A stretch of 32,865 nucleotides of DNA from NCBI RefSeq assembly GCF_000170895.1, contig NZ_ABCS01000108.1:1-32865 (forward strand), given 5' to 3'. The position numbers and the translations under genes were made by a program. Of the stretch, positions 1 to 8,140 are shown in pieces (the stretch's first letter is position 1; each line of letters starts with the position of its first letter). The DNA is from Plesiocystis pacifica SIR-1 (GTDB lineage Bacteria; Myxococcota_A; Polyangia; Nannocystales; Nannocystaceae). The notes below the pieces were generated by a model. It was not told the origin of the DNA. It worked only from the letters and a program-made list of their open reading frames with translations, and made no database searches.

Positions 1-183
1 CCCACCCACGCCCTGCACCACAGCGCCGAGTTCATCGGGGACGCGGGCGCGGCCTTAGCCCCGCTGATGACGGCCGTCGCCGCCCTGCGCCTGCGTGCAG
101 GCCAATCTCGCGGCCCCGCGCTGGTGTGGGCCGGCACGGGCGAGGGACCTCGGGGCGCCCTGTTGATGTATGCTGGAGGCTGA
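1..183 (+). CDS. C-terminal fragment of a putative thiolase-like (beta-ketoacyl synthase-like) protein
   Basis: Frame 1 is open from the window edge to a TGA at 181-183 and gives the last 60 residues of a protein that begins outside the window. The visible part has a GDAGAALAPL segment, an alanine-rich helix and a closing GEGPRGALLMYA strand. This order resembles the end of thiolase-fold synthase-like proteins, where a Gly/Ala-rich loop precedes the last helix and a glycine-rich strand closes the sheet. Such inactive-looking synthase homologues can sit beside DUF4150 genes in secretion clusters. The stop is 5 bp before the next start, so the two genes are probably co-transcribed. The frame is well supported; the family is a weak guess because no catalytic residue is in view. 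Confidence 0.45.
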   Translation, partial: PTHALHHSAEFIGDAGAALAPLMTAVAALRLRAGQSRGPALVWAGTGEGPRGALLMYAGG

Positions 184-188
184 GGACG

Positions 189-569
189 ATGGCTCAAAAG
201 ACCTTCGCCAACGGCCGCGGCATCGCCCATGGAGGCAGCGGGGGCATGAGCGTCGTGTTCCCCGACGTGTGCCTGACCCCCACCCCCAGCGGGCCGGTGC
301 CGATCCCCTACCCCAACATCGCCCAGTCCGCCGACACCTCCGGCGGCCCGCCCTCGGTGACCTGCGACGGGGAGATGCCGATGACCAAGGGCGCCACCTA
401 CAGCAAGTCCTCGGGCGACGAGGCTGGCAGCGCCGGCGGGGTCGCGAGCGGGGTCAACCGCGACGCCGCCGAGTTCATGCTCTACTCCTTCGACGTCAAG
501 TTCGAGGGCCAGGGCGTGTGTCGCCTGGGCGACCCCCTGTTCCACAACGCCAAGAACACCATGGGCTGA
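189..569 (+). CDS. DUF4150 PAAR-like spike-tip protein
   Basis: A 126-residue protein whose whole length matches the PAAR-like DUF4150 pattern: an early GGMSVVFPDVCLTP segment, the IPYPNIAQS motif, a DGEMPMTKGATYSKSSGDEAG stretch and a closing FEGQGVCRLGDPLFHNAKN. In known families PAAR and PAAR-like proteins cap the VgrG spike of type VI or related contractile secretion systems and couple effectors to the spike. I chose the ATG at 189 because a GGAGGCTGAGG Shine-Dalgarno tract lies just upstream and the family similarity begins at once; an upstream in-frame start at 126 would overlap the previous gene. It sits between a thiolase-like gene and a protease gene, so the protease is a candidate cargo. 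The family call is firm; the coupling is inferred. Confidence 0.88.
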   Translation: MAQKTFANGRGIAHGGSGGMSVVFPDVCLTPTPSGPVPIPYPNIAQSADTSGGPPSVTCDGEMPMTKGATYSKSSGDEAGSAGGVASGVNRDAAEFMLYSFDVKFEGQGVCRLGDPLFHNAKNTMG

Positions 570-584
570 GCCGAGGCAACCGAC

Positions 585-2255
585 ATGGAGGTCAACGAAG
601 GCACGGCCCCCGCGGGCGGCTCAGGACCCGCCTCCGACACCGAGCGCGGGGTTCGGCTGCGCTTCGTGGAGATCCTCGGGCTCTACCGACCGGGCTTCAG
701 CGACCGCCAGCAGCGCGGCGATCGACGCCCGATCCGCTGCGGCTACCAGCCCGGCTACACCTCCGCGGACAACCGCGGGCGGATCTTCGTCAACCATCGA
801 CCGCGGGCCAACGGGGGCGAGAACTGGCAGCGGGTCCGGGCCAAGGACACCCAGTACATCGACGTCACCGTCGAGGTCAGCGACCCGGCCCAGAGCCTGC
901 CGAGCAACGCCAAGATCCGCTGGCTGGTCAGCGCCCGCGGCGACGCGAGCCTGAGCCGCATGCACACCGACGCGGCCGACTACATCCGTCAGCACGCGAG
1001 CCGAGGCCAGTGCGACTACCCCCGCCCCAACGGCGCGCGGCGGCCCGTGTTCGAGGCGCTGCCGAACTACCCGGGCACCGTCGTCAACAACCAAAGGGGG
1101 ATGGAGACGGCCATCGTCAACGGCCGCAGCCGCGTGCGCATGCACTGCACCAACAACGGCGGAGACGCCTACCGGCTGTTCGCCGGGGTCGTCGTCGGCT
1201 CCACGCCCGGGCCGCAGATCCACACCGGGGACATGACGATGTGGAAGCGCGTCGACGTCGAGTATCGACGCATGCGCGGCGTCACCGGCATCCAGGTCGG
1301 CCGGGTCGCCAACGCCTTCGAGCTCGCCTTCATTCAGCTCGACTTCACCGCCTCGATCCGCATCCCCTACCGCCGGGCGCTCACCGCCACGGACGACATC
1401 GAGGGCGCCGGCGCGAGCTTCTGCGCCGCGAACTTCACCCACGCGCGCCGCCCGGGGTGGTTCCTGCTGATCGCGGCCAACATGGCGACCTCGCTGCGTA
1501 CCACCAACCCGCAGCGCTACGTCTACCCGGACCTCCCGGCGAGCAACACCTCGACGCCGCCCCCCCTGCCAGCCACGATGGCCTCGGTCCGCACGGTCGT
1601 GCTCCCGGTGGTCCTGCCCGCGGGCGCGGACGCCTCGGCGGTCTACCTCGTGGACGGCAACCGCGACCTGGTGTTCTACGCCGCTGGCACGACCCGCTTC
1701 CCCTCGAGCAATTGCACCTACATCGCCGTCCACCCCCTTCGCTACCACCCCGACCCGCAGCCAGGCTCGAGCACCACCACCGGGACCCTGTCCTTCGCCA
1801 TGGCCCGGCCGCGCGACTATGTGCCGCAAGGCTCCCTGAGCGCTCAGGGCCTCGGCTTTGGCCAGCAGGTCCTGTGCCGCGTGCGGACCGGCCGAGCCAT
1901 CGGCGCGGCGGGGGTCACCCCGGTCTACCCGCACAACAATCAGCACTACTTTGCGGGCCGCTCCCTGGTGTTCATGGGCAACTTCAGCAACGCCGACCAG
2001 GCCGTCCAGACCGCGATCCACGAGCTGTGCCACGCCTTTGGCTTTCCCCACTCCTGCGGCCGACGTCAGGCCGTCGCGGGGGCGCGGCATAGCTGCCCCA
2101 TGGCGATCTTGAACTATTGGGCCTACGGCGACGGCACCGACACCCTCGTGCGCTGGCGCAACCTCCCGCGGGGCTTCGAGTTTTGTGAGCGACACCTGCT
2201 GGCGCTGCGCGAGATCCACCTCGAGGACAACGACTACCTGTGGAGGTGGCCATGA
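585..2255 (+). CDS. Putative metzincin zinc metalloprotease, candidate secreted effector
   Basis: A 556-residue protein with no N-terminal signal peptide. Near the C-terminus it carries HELCHAFGFPH (H479, E480, H483, H489), the extended HExxHxxGxxH zinc-binding signature of metzincin peptidases. Seventeen residues after the third His comes SCPMAILNY, with Met506 placed like a Met-turn. The first 450 residues are beta-rich and I do not recognise them; they could be a targeting or adaptor region. Cysteines around the active site may form disulfides outside the cell. The gene starts 15 bp after the PAAR-like gene and overlaps the next gene by ATGA. With no Sec signal, its position fits a cargo delivered by the DUF4150 spike, but that is inference from neighbourhood. 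Protease class is well supported by the motif, delivery is not. Confidence 0.75.
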   Translation: MEVNEGTAPAGGSGPASDTERGVRLRFVEILGLYRPGFSDRQQRGDRRPIRCGYQPGYTSADNRGRIFVNHRPRANGGENWQRVRAKDTQYIDVTVEVSDPAQSLPSNAKIRWLVSARGDASLSRMHTDAADYIRQHASRGQCDYPRPNGARRPVFEALPNYPGTVVNNQRGMETAIVNGRSRVRMHCTNNGGDAYRLFAGVVVGSTPGPQIHTGDMTMWKRVDVEYRRMRGVTGIQVGRVANAFELAFIQLDFTASIRIPYRRALTATDDIEGAGASFCAANFTHARRPGWFLLIAANMATSLRTTNPQRYVYPDLPASNTSTPPPLPATMASVRTVVLPVVLPAGADASAVYLVDGNRDLVFYAAGTTRFPSSNCTYIAVHPLRYHPDPQPGSSTTTGTLSFAMARPRDYVPQGSLSAQGLGFGQQVLCRVRTGRAIGAAGVTPVYPHNNQHYFAGRSLVFMGNFSNADQAVQTAIHELCHAFGFPHSCGRRQAVAGARHSCPMAILNYWAYGDGTDTLVRWRNLPRGFEFCERHLLALREIHLEDNDYLWRWP

Positions 2256-3130
2256 GCGACCAACCGGACCAGGGTGACCAGAGCGACCAGCCCGACCTCG
2301 GCTCGCCGCCCCTCCGCCTGTCCCTGGCCTGGGCGAGCCAGGACCTCGTCGCGGGCTTTCCCCTGTGGCTCGAGCTCGAGCTCGACAACCCAGACCCCCA
2401 GCTGAGCTTGTCTGGCCTCGGCGCGCTGACCCTCGGCGGGCGCTGCCCCGATCTGCGCGTCGTCGCCCGCGAGGGCGAGGCCGTCGTGGCGAGCTCGAGC
2501 CCGAGCTTTCGCAGCGACCTCCACGGCCTCCCCTACGGCGGGAGCCTCGGCCCCAGCCAGCGCCGCGCGGGCATCGTCGACCTCGACGCGCTCGTGGGCC
2601 TGGCTCCGGGTCACTACCAGATCCAGGTCGACTACCCCGCGACCTCGCCCTTCAGCGCCCAGGCGATCCTCGAGCTCGACCTCGAGGCGCCGACCGAGGC
2701 CGAGGCCGAGGCCGCGACGCGGCGCCCACCGGGCGGATGGATCGACGCCGTCCTCCACCCCCAACGCACCCTCGCCGAGGCCGCCATGCGAGGCGGCCCG
2801 CGGGCCCACGAGGCCCTGCTCTTGCACGCGCGCCTGCGGGCCTCGACCTGGGCGCGAGAGCACGACGCCCACGAGCTCGCCGCCCACGAGCTCGCCACCT
2901 TGTTCGACACCCTGCCGCGGGGCCTCGCCGCGCCGGCGGACCTGCTTCGCTACGAGCTCGCCGCCCTCGAGGGAGAGGTCGTCGGCTCCGAGGCCCACGC
3001 CAACCTGCTCGCGCGTTGGCCCGCCTGGAGCTGGTGGCTCGAGCAGATCGAGTCGGGCCAGGGCCCCCTCGCGCGACTCCGAGCGCGGCGACACACCGAG
3101 CCACGAGATTCCATCGCTCCACTGGACTGA
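2252..3130 (+). CDS. Unrecognised protein coupled to the metalloprotease gene
   Basis: A 292-residue protein starting at the ATG that overlaps the protease stop (ATGA), with a GGAGGTGG ribosome-binding tract in the protease 3' end, so translation is coupled. A longer in-frame start at 2240 is less likely given this overlap. After an acidic, Gln-rich leader there is a beta-strand-rich domain (about residues 20-145, alternating hydrophobics such as FPLWLELELDNP), resembling an Ig-like or inhibitor-type sandwich. An alanine/leucine-rich helical region with Tyr and Trp (AWSWWLEQIE) follows. No signal peptide or membrane span is seen. Its position could suit a specific inhibitor, immunity protein or chaperone for the protease, but I recognise no family and the role is open. 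Confidence 0.7.
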   Translation: MSDQPDQGDQSDQPDLGSPPLRLSLAWASQDLVAGFPLWLELELDNPDPQLSLSGLGALTLGGRCPDLRVVAREGEAVVASSSPSFRSDLHGLPYGGSLGPSQRRAGIVDLDALVGLAPGHYQIQVDYPATSPFSAQAILELDLEAPTEAEAEAATRRPPGGWIDAVLHPQRTLAEAAMRGGPRAHEALLLHARLRASTWAREHDAHELAAHELATLFDTLPRGLAAPADLLRYELAALEGEVVGSEAHANLLARWPAWSWWLEQIESGQGPLARLRARRHTEPRDSIAPLD

Positions 3131-3173
3131 GGGACACATCGCTCCAGCCTCGCTGGGCTACCCTCCGCCCACC

Positions 3174-3968
3174 ATGCTCGCCCCGCACCGCTTCGCCGCC
3201 CTCGCCCTGTCGCTGCTCTCCGTGGGCGCCCTCGCCTGCGACAAGTCGACCCCCGAGACCACCTCGCCGGCCGCCGCTCCAGACCCGAGCACCGAGGTCG
3301 CGAGCGAGGAGGCCCTGCCCCCCGACGCGAACTTCGAGTGCCGCGTCGACCCCAGCGCGCTCTCGCCGTGGACCGCCGAAGACGTCGACCTCACCGGCCC
3401 GATCCTCGACGACTTCCGCCTGTGGGGCGAGATGGACAGCGACGTCGTCCCCCCGGTGCTCGCCGACAACTGCGACAACCCGCCCTCGGGCGGCGAGTAC
3501 AGCCCGGTCAAGGGCGAGAACCAAGGCGGGATCGCCAGCGCCGACGTGCTCGTGGTCGTCGAGCCCGTGACCATCTACCGGGCCTTCACCGCCGAGAGCT
3601 CGACGACCGAGTGCCTCACCGACAGCCCCGCCGGCCCCATCGGCTCGTGGTGGTCGCTGTCCAAGCCCAGCGGCGACAAGCGGGCCTACGCCGACGCCGT
3701 CGGCATCTGCCCGGCCTGGAACGACCTGTCCATGGTCATGACCTGCACCCTCGCGGCCGGCAGCGTCGTGCTCGTCGGCCCGACGCAGTCGGCCTCGTGC
3801 GCCGGCACCAGCAGCTGCGAGCCGCCGCCCGAGGGCTGGAGCGAAGACCTCCCGGCCACCCGCTCGCCGCAGCTGTTCATCACGACCTACAAAGACGGGG
3901 AGCCCCGCAGCGAAGAAGACCTGGGCAGCTTCCTCGACTGCGAAGCCCCCCAAGCCTGGGCCGAGTGA
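3174..3968 (+). CDS. Hypothetical lipoprotein, cysteine-containing
   Basis: A 264-residue protein with a typical lipoprotein leader: a basic N-terminus, a hydrophobic core (ALALSLLSVGALA) and Cys22, followed by a Ser/Thr/Pro/Ala linker. The lipobox is imperfect (ALAC) but acceptable for this phylum. The mature part is acidic and has about ten cysteines spread through the chain (for example FECRVD, DNCDNP, TECLTD, CAGTSSCEPPPEGW), suggesting disulfides outside the cytoplasm. It has no recognisable catalytic motif. The gene is 43 bp after the protease-partner gene on the same strand and may belong to the same transcription unit or stand alone. Function unknown; coding status is supported by strong codon bias and the signal. 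Confidence 0.75.
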   Translation: MLAPHRFAALALSLLSVGALACDKSTPETTSPAAAPDPSTEVASEEALPPDANFECRVDPSALSPWTAEDVDLTGPILDDFRLWGEMDSDVVPPVLADNCDNPPSGGEYSPVKGENQGGIASADVLVVVEPVTIYRAFTAESSTTECLTDSPAGPIGSWWSLSKPSGDKRAYADAVGICPAWNDLSMVMTCTLAAGSVVLVGPTQSASCAGTSSCEPPPEGWSEDLPATRSPQLFITTYKDGEPRSEEDLGSFLDCEAPQAWAE

Positions 3969-3989
3969 GACACAAACGGCGCCCGCATC

Positions 3990-4037
3990 CCCGACCCCGG
4001 GCCCGACCCCGGGCCCGACCCCGGGCCCGACCCCGGG
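3990..4037. repeat. Four perfect tandem copies of a 12-bp GC repeat
   Basis: The unit CCCGACCCCGGG is repeated four times without change between the stop of the lipoprotein gene and the next gene. Each unit contains the self-complementary core CCCGGG, so the array could fold into several hairpins. It lies just after a stop codon and may act in termination, or it may simply be a slippage-prone array. There are no spacers, so it is not CRISPR. Confidence 0.9.
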
Positions 4038-4113
4038 GTGGGACTCGCAGCCCGCCGCGAGCGCAAAGGACACGGCAACGACGGCGAATCGAGCGGAGGT
4101 CCCTACGGGGGTC

Positions 4114-4566
4114 GTGGCTCCAACCGCCTCACGCGAGCTCCACATCCCCGATTGGGGTCAGGGCCTCGTGTATCATGACACCGTGGACAATGCGGATGAC
4201 TCGCTGACCCACGAGGTCTATCGAGACACCCAGGGCATCGTCTGCTCGCACATCCGCGGCCCCATCAGCCCCGAGCAAGCCAGGACCGTCGGGCGCCAGA
4301 TCGTCGAGGCCCTCGAGGGCCAACGCCCGCGGCTGATCCTCGTCGATCAGACCCAGGCCGCGATCGTGACCAGCCGCGAGACTCGCCAGGTCAGCCAATC
4401 GATGGTCTCGCAGATGAACTGGGACCGCTGCGCGCTCTATGGCCTGAGCAACATGAACCGGATGATCATGCGCGTCATCCTGCGGCTGACGGGCATGGCC
4501 GATCGGACCCAGTTCTTTGCGACCGAGGCCGAGGCCCGCGCCTGGCTGCTCGAGCCCAGAGGCTGA
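4114..4566 (+). CDS. STAS/SpoIIAA-like domain protein
   Basis: A protein of up to 150 residues. The central part has the pattern of the SpoIIAA-like/STAS fold: a strand (GIVCSHIRGPIS), a helix (PEQARTVGRQIVEAL), the strand RLILVDQTQA, and a second helix ending in QFFATEAEARAWLLE, which is the usual C-terminal helix of these small single-domain proteins. Such proteins are thought to bind lipids or act as regulatory partners; the substrate here is unknown. The start is uncertain. The longest reading uses GTG at 4114, with GCGGAGGT upstream. In-frame GTG codons at 4168 or 4183 would give a protein that begins closer to the domain. The first 25 residues look disordered. It is convergent with the TetR gene. 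Confidence 0.65.
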   Translation: MAPTASRELHIPDWGQGLVYHDTVDNADDSLTHEVYRDTQGIVCSHIRGPISPEQARTVGRQIVEALEGQRPRLILVDQTQAAIVTSRETRQVSQSMVSQMNWDRCALYGLSNMNRMIMRVILRLTGMADRTQFFATEAEARAWLLEPRG

Positions 4567-4587
4567 TCCAGTCCACCTCCGGCTCAG

Positions 4588-5229
4588 TCAGTCGCTCGCC
4601 TCGATCGCCGCGCGCACATAGGCCCGGACCACGTGCTTGGCCTCCCCCAGCACGAGCTTGGCCGTCCGGGCCTCGAAGCGCTGGCTCGCAAACAGCAGCC
4701 CGGTCACGACCTCCGCCGCCGTCAGGGCGACGGTCCGCCGGCGCCGCTTGGACAGGTGCGGCGCGAGCTCCCCGAGCAGCTCGACGCCCACCCGCACGAT
4801 GTGCTCGGTCTGGTCCTCGGCCCGGGCCTCGACGCGCCCATAGAGCAGCGGAGAGCTCAGCATCGCCCGATAGCCCGGGTCGGTCTGGGACAGCGCCGCG
4901 AACCCGTCGATCATCGCGTCGAGGGCCGCCTCCCAGTCGTCGAGGTCGACCTCGGCCACGTTGAAGGCGGCGAACACCAGCTCCTCGCGCCCGAGCAGGC
5001 GCTCGACCATGGCCTCGTAGATGGCCTCCTTGTGGGCGAAGAACTGGTACACGCTGCCGATCGAGGTCTCGGCACGCTCGGCGATGGTCTCCATGGTCGT
5101 CGCGTCGAAGCCATGGTCGGCGAACAGCTCGCTCGCGGCGTCGAGGATCGCCTCGTAGCGCCGGCGGCTGCGGGCCTGCTGAGGCACGCGCCGGCGACCC
5201 TCGATCTCGTGCTTGCCGATCCAGTCCAT
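4588..5229 (-). CDS. TetR-family transcriptional regulator
   Basis: A 213-residue protein with the N-terminal TetR helix-turn-helix at about residues 26-70: AILDAASELFADHGFDATTM, then the recognition region IAERAETSIGSVYQFFAHKE, which is close to family consensus. The C-terminal helical part is the ligand and dimer domain. I prefer the ATG at 5229 over the one at 5259. The longer start would place the first codons over the probable promoter and operator of the gene itself, whereas 5229 lies just downstream of a TTGACA box on this strand (5269 to 5264). The gene is divergent from the P450 gene, and two TGAGG-N4-CCTCA palindromes lie between them, so it most likely represses both genes and is released by a small hydrophobic ligand. 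Family is firm; ligand unknown. Confidence 0.9.
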   Translation of the reverse strand: MDWIGKHEIEGRRRVPQQARSRRRYEAILDAASELFADHGFDATTMETIAERAETSIGSVYQFFAHKEAIYEAMVERLLGREELVFAAFNVAEVDLDDWEAALDAMIDGFAALSQTDPGYRAMLSSPLLYGRVEARAEDQTEHIVRVGVELLGELAPHLSKRRRRTVALTAAEVVTGLLFASQRFEARTAKLVLGEAKHVVRAYVRAAIEASD

Positions 5230-5234
5230 CGCTC

Positions 5235-5264
5235 TTGACAAATCTGAGGAGTCCCTCATATTTT
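5235..5264 (+). promoter_or_regulatory. P450 promoter within a divergent promoter pair
   Basis: TTGACA at 5235-5240, an 18-bp spacer and TATTTT at 5259-5264 form a sigma-70-like promoter for the P450 gene. On the other strand a second TTGACA (5269 to 5264) faces the TetR gene, with only a weak -10. The two promoters overlap face to face, and operator 1 lies between the boxes of both, which suits joint repression. Confidence 0.55.
5245..5258. promoter_or_regulatory. TetR operator 1 (inverted repeat)
   Basis: TGAGG-AGTC-CCTCA is a perfect 5-bp inverted repeat with a 4-bp centre. It lies between the -35 and -10 boxes of the P450 promoter and shares its core and spacing with the second site 28 bp away. 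Confidence 0.65.
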
Positions 5265-5267
5265 GTC

Positions 5268-5291
5268 AAACATGAGGTGAGCCTCATGTTT
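5268..5291. promoter_or_regulatory. TetR operator 2 (inverted repeat) overlapping the P450 ribosome-binding site
   Basis: AAACATGAGG-TGAG-CCTCATGTTT is a perfect 10-bp inverted repeat with a 4-bp centre, containing the same TGAGG-N4-CCTCA core as operator 1. Centre-to-centre distance is 28 bp. The site also contains the GAGGTGAG Shine-Dalgarno tract and the proposed P450 start codon. Confidence 0.7.
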
Positions 5292-6692
5292 AAAGAATGC
5301 GCCATGCCCACACGAAGCCTCAAAGCCATGCCCACGCCCCCAGGGCGCCTGCTCACCGGCCACTTCCAGGCCCTGTGGAACGACGGTCCGCGGACCATGC
5401 TCGAAGGCCACCGCGACCACGGCGACCACGTGCGCTTTCGCTTCGGCCCCTTCTCCTACGTCTCGCTCCGCGACCTCGAGGACGTGCGCAAGGTGCTCGT
5501 CACCGACGCCCAGCGCTACACCAAGTCCAAGGTCTACACCGCGCTCAAGCTCCTGCTCGGCGAGGGCCTCGTGACCAGCGAGGGGGCGATGTGGCAGCGC
5601 CAGCGCAAGCTGTCGAGCCCGGCCTTCCGCCCCCGCGCCGTGGCCAGCTTCACCGAGGCCATGGGCGCCTGCACCCGCGACCTCGGCGAGCGCTGGCGCG
5701 GCCTCGGAGACGGCGCCGAGCTCGACGTCCACGACGAGATGATGCGCCTGACCCTGCGCATCGTCGGCATGACCCTCGTGTCCAAGGACCTCGAGGGGGA
5801 GGCCAGGGCCTTCGGCGAGGCCCTGTCCACGGTCCTCGAATACATCAACGACGTCGGCGGCAACCCCCTCGCCAGCATCCTGTGGATCCCGACGGCCAAG
5901 AACCGACGCACCCTCGCCGCCCGCGACACCCTCGACGCCGTCATCCAGGGCATCATCGACGAGCGCCGCCGCGCGGGCTCGGGCCCCGGCGACCTCCTCG
6001 ACATGCTGATGGCCGCGCGCGACGAGGACACCGGCGAGGGCATGGACGCCCGGCAGCTGCGCGACGAGCTCATGACCCTCGTGGTCGCCGGGCACGAGAC
6101 CACCTCCAACGCGCTCAGCTGGACCTGGTACCTGCTCTCGCAGCACCCCGAGCACGTCCAGCGCCTGCGCGCCGAGGTCGACGAGGTGCTCGGAGACCGG
6201 CTCCCGACCCCCGAAGACCTCGCCAAGCTCGAGCACACCGAGCGCGTGCTCAAGGAGTCCATGCGCGTCTACCCGCCGGTGTGGGCCGTCGAGCGCGAAC
6301 CCAGCGAAGCCGTGGAGGTCGGCGGCTACCGCCTGCCCAAGGGCACCATGATCGGGATCAGCCCCTACGTGCTGCACCGCGACCCTCAGCACTGGCCGGA
6401 CCCCGAACGCTTCGACCCCGACCGCTTCACGCCCGAGCGCAGCGCCGGCCGGCCGCGCTACGCCTACCTGCCCTTCGGCGCGGGCCCCCGCGTGTGCATC
6501 GGCGCCGGCTTTGCCCTGACCGAGGCCAAGGCGATCCTCGCCATGCTCGTGCGGCGCTTCGACCTCGAGCGGGTCCCGGGGCAGGCGGTCCACATGGAGC
6601 CGGGCATCACCTTGCGGCCCAAGCACGGCCTGCGCATGCGGCTGCGTGTCCGCGGGGCGGCCCAGGCCCAAGACTTGTCGTCCGTGGCCTGA
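5286..6692 (+). CDS. Cytochrome P450 monooxygenase
   Basis: A 468-residue P450 with all expected landmarks: WxxxR of the C helix (W103, R107), the I-helix oxygen-activation motif AGHETTS (268-274), the K-helix ExxR as ESMR (E324, R327), the PERF region and the heme-binding loop FGAGPRVCIG with the Cys thiolate ligand at C404. The protein is soluble, with no N-terminal anchor. No reductase domain is fused and no ferredoxin gene is nearby, so it needs redox partners encoded elsewhere. I chose the ATG at 5286 because GAGGTGAG lies 4 bp upstream; 5304 is an alternative. It is divergent from a TetR gene and almost certainly controlled by it through the two shared operators. Substrate unknown; a fatty acid, terpenoid or xenobiotic is possible. 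Confidence 0.95.
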   Translation: MFKECAMPTRSLKAMPTPPGRLLTGHFQALWNDGPRTMLEGHRDHGDHVRFRFGPFSYVSLRDLEDVRKVLVTDAQRYTKSKVYTALKLLLGEGLVTSEGAMWQRQRKLSSPAFRPRAVASFTEAMGACTRDLGERWRGLGDGAELDVHDEMMRLTLRIVGMTLVSKDLEGEARAFGEALSTVLEYINDVGGNPLASILWIPTAKNRRTLAARDTLDAVIQGIIDERRRAGSGPGDLLDMLMAARDEDTGEGMDARQLRDELMTLVVAGHETTSNALSWTWYLLSQHPEHVQRLRAEVDEVLGDRLPTPEDLAKLEHTERVLKESMRVYPPVWAVEREPSEAVEVGGYRLPKGTMIGISPYVLHRDPQHWPDPERFDPDRFTPERSAGRPRYAYLPFGAGPRVCIGAGFALTEAKAILAMLVRRFDLERVPGQAVHMEPGITLRPKHGLRMRLRVRGAAQAQDLSSVA

Positions 6693-6697
6693 GCCGC

Positions 6698-7951
6698 TCA
6701 GCGCAGCTCGCCGAGCACCAGCAGATCGGCAGAGCTTTCGTCCCGGAGCTTCGGGACCTCGACGGCGTTGGGCAGCGAGATCGAGCGCCCGGCGGCGGCC
6801 CATCGCCAACCGCCGCCCACCTCGGTGACAGCGGCCTCGATGACGTCCCCAGCCAGCCGCTCGACCCCCCGGCCCGCGCGGTCGACCAGCCACAGGTCCC
6901 GGCGGACGAGCTCGCCCTCGGGGGCCTCCACGTGCAGGACAAAGCCACCCTCGGGGCCAGGCCAGGCCGCCCAGACCATGGGGTTTCGTTCACCGCCGAC
7001 GCGCAGCTCGAAGCGACGCCGCTCCTCGCCGCTGTCTCGGTCCACGATCACGACCGGGTCACGGGTGAAGAAGATGGCGAGCTCCCCCTCGCCGGCAGGT
7101 GCGATGAGCCGGATCGCCCCCTCATTGGGCAGCGCGTGCTCGGCCGTCCTCGCCCCGGTCTCGGGGTCGAGCTCGACCAAGTGATCCGAAAAGTCGCTAC
7201 AAAACAGCCTATCCCCGACCCCGGTGAGCCCCGACAGCTTGTCCTCGACCTCCAGCCGCCACGGCTCCCCGCCCTCCGCGTCGTAGCCGACCAAGAGCGT
7301 GTCGTAGTTGTTCTCGTGGCGGTAGTCGAAGACCACCCGGCGCCCCGCCACGGTCGCCCACGGGAGCGGCCGCGGGGTCACGATCTTCCGGGCCACTACG
7401 CGCGCTTGCGCGTCGAAGCTCATGAGCCAGACGTAGTCGGCCTCGAAGCAGGTCGCCGAGGTCGCAAACCAGCCCTCGGACCCGATCTCGAGCGGGTACG
7501 GGTCGGCCTCGTTGGCCTTGCAGTTGACCCCGGCGACCTCCCCGACGAGCGCGTCGAGGTCGAGGGTCCCGAGCAAGGTCCCGGAGCGGTCGAAGCGAAA
7601 CACCACGTCGCCGAGCCCCAGCCCCCCGCGGACCAGGAGCTCCTCGCCCAACCAGCCCATCTCGGCGAACTCGACGGTGTGTCCCTCGGGGAGGATGGCT
7701 GCCCGCGGCAGGACGCGCTGCGCCTCGGACTTGGGCTGCAGCGCCGTCGGGGCCCAGGGCGGGGCGTCCAACGGCGCTCGCCACAGACTCGGGCCGCGAC
7801 CGGTGAGCGCGGCTTGTGCTTCGGCTTCCGTGGGCTCGCTCGGAGAGACGGCCGGCCGGGCCTCGACGCTTTGCTCGGGCGCAGGCTCGGGATCCGGCGA
7901 GCACGCCGACAGCCCGAGCGCCGACAGCCACAGACAGCGCGACCGGCTCAT
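6698..7951 (-). CDS. Lipoprotein with a probable beta-propeller-like extracytoplasmic domain
   Basis: A 417-residue protein. I start it at the ATG at 7951, which gives a short basic N-terminus, a hydrophobic core and the lipobox GLSAC, followed by a Pro/Glu/Ala linker; the open frame extends further upstream but would bury the signal. The mature region is a series of short beta-strand blocks with recurring patterns such as VVFRFDRSGTLLGTLDLD, LVGYDAEGGEPWRLEVED and LVELDPETGARTAEHALP. These resemble the blades of PQQ-like or WD-like beta-propellers, in which an Asp/Gly turn follows each strand. It ends convergently with the P450 gene, only 5 bp apart. Likely a surface or periplasmic binding protein of unknown ligand. 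Confidence 0.75.
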   Translation of the reverse strand: MSRSRCLWLSALGLSACSPDPEPAPEQSVEARPAVSPSEPTEAEAQAALTGRGPSLWRAPLDAPPWAPTALQPKSEAQRVLPRAAILPEGHTVEFAEMGWLGEELLVRGGLGLGDVVFRFDRSGTLLGTLDLDALVGEVAGVNCKANEADPYPLEIGSEGWFATSATCFEADYVWLMSFDAQARVVARKIVTPRPLPWATVAGRRVVFDYRHENNYDTLLVGYDAEGGEPWRLEVEDKLSGLTGVGDRLFCSDFSDHLVELDPETGARTAEHALPNEGAIRLIAPAGEGELAIFFTRDPVVIVDRDSGEERRRFELRVGGERNPMVWAAWPGPEGGFVLHVEAPEGELVRRDLWLVDRAGRGVERLAGDVIEAAVTEVGGGWRWAAAGRSISLPNAVEVPKLRDESSADLLVLGELR

Positions 7952-8140
7952 GGCGCGGGCGGTCGTGGTGACGAGCAGCTGCGAGAGGAGACGTCTCGGC
8001 ACAGGGCAGAGTCTAACAAGCTGTCGAGACGGGACGGGCACGCGCGCTCAGGCTCGGCCTTCCCCTTCTCGTCCGTCGTTCCCGAGATGCTCCCACCAAC
8101 GCTGACCTCGGTGTCAACGAGCGTCCGCGGTCGCTGCGAC

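Noticed and set aside
170..2092. A 640-codon plus-strand open frame over the PAAR-like and protease genes
   Set aside because: Low-complexity Arg/Pro/Gly sequence in a different frame from genes with clear DUF4150 and HExxHxxGxxH motifs.
3990..4037. CRISPR array
   Set aside because: The 12-bp units are contiguous without spacers and there are no cas genes.
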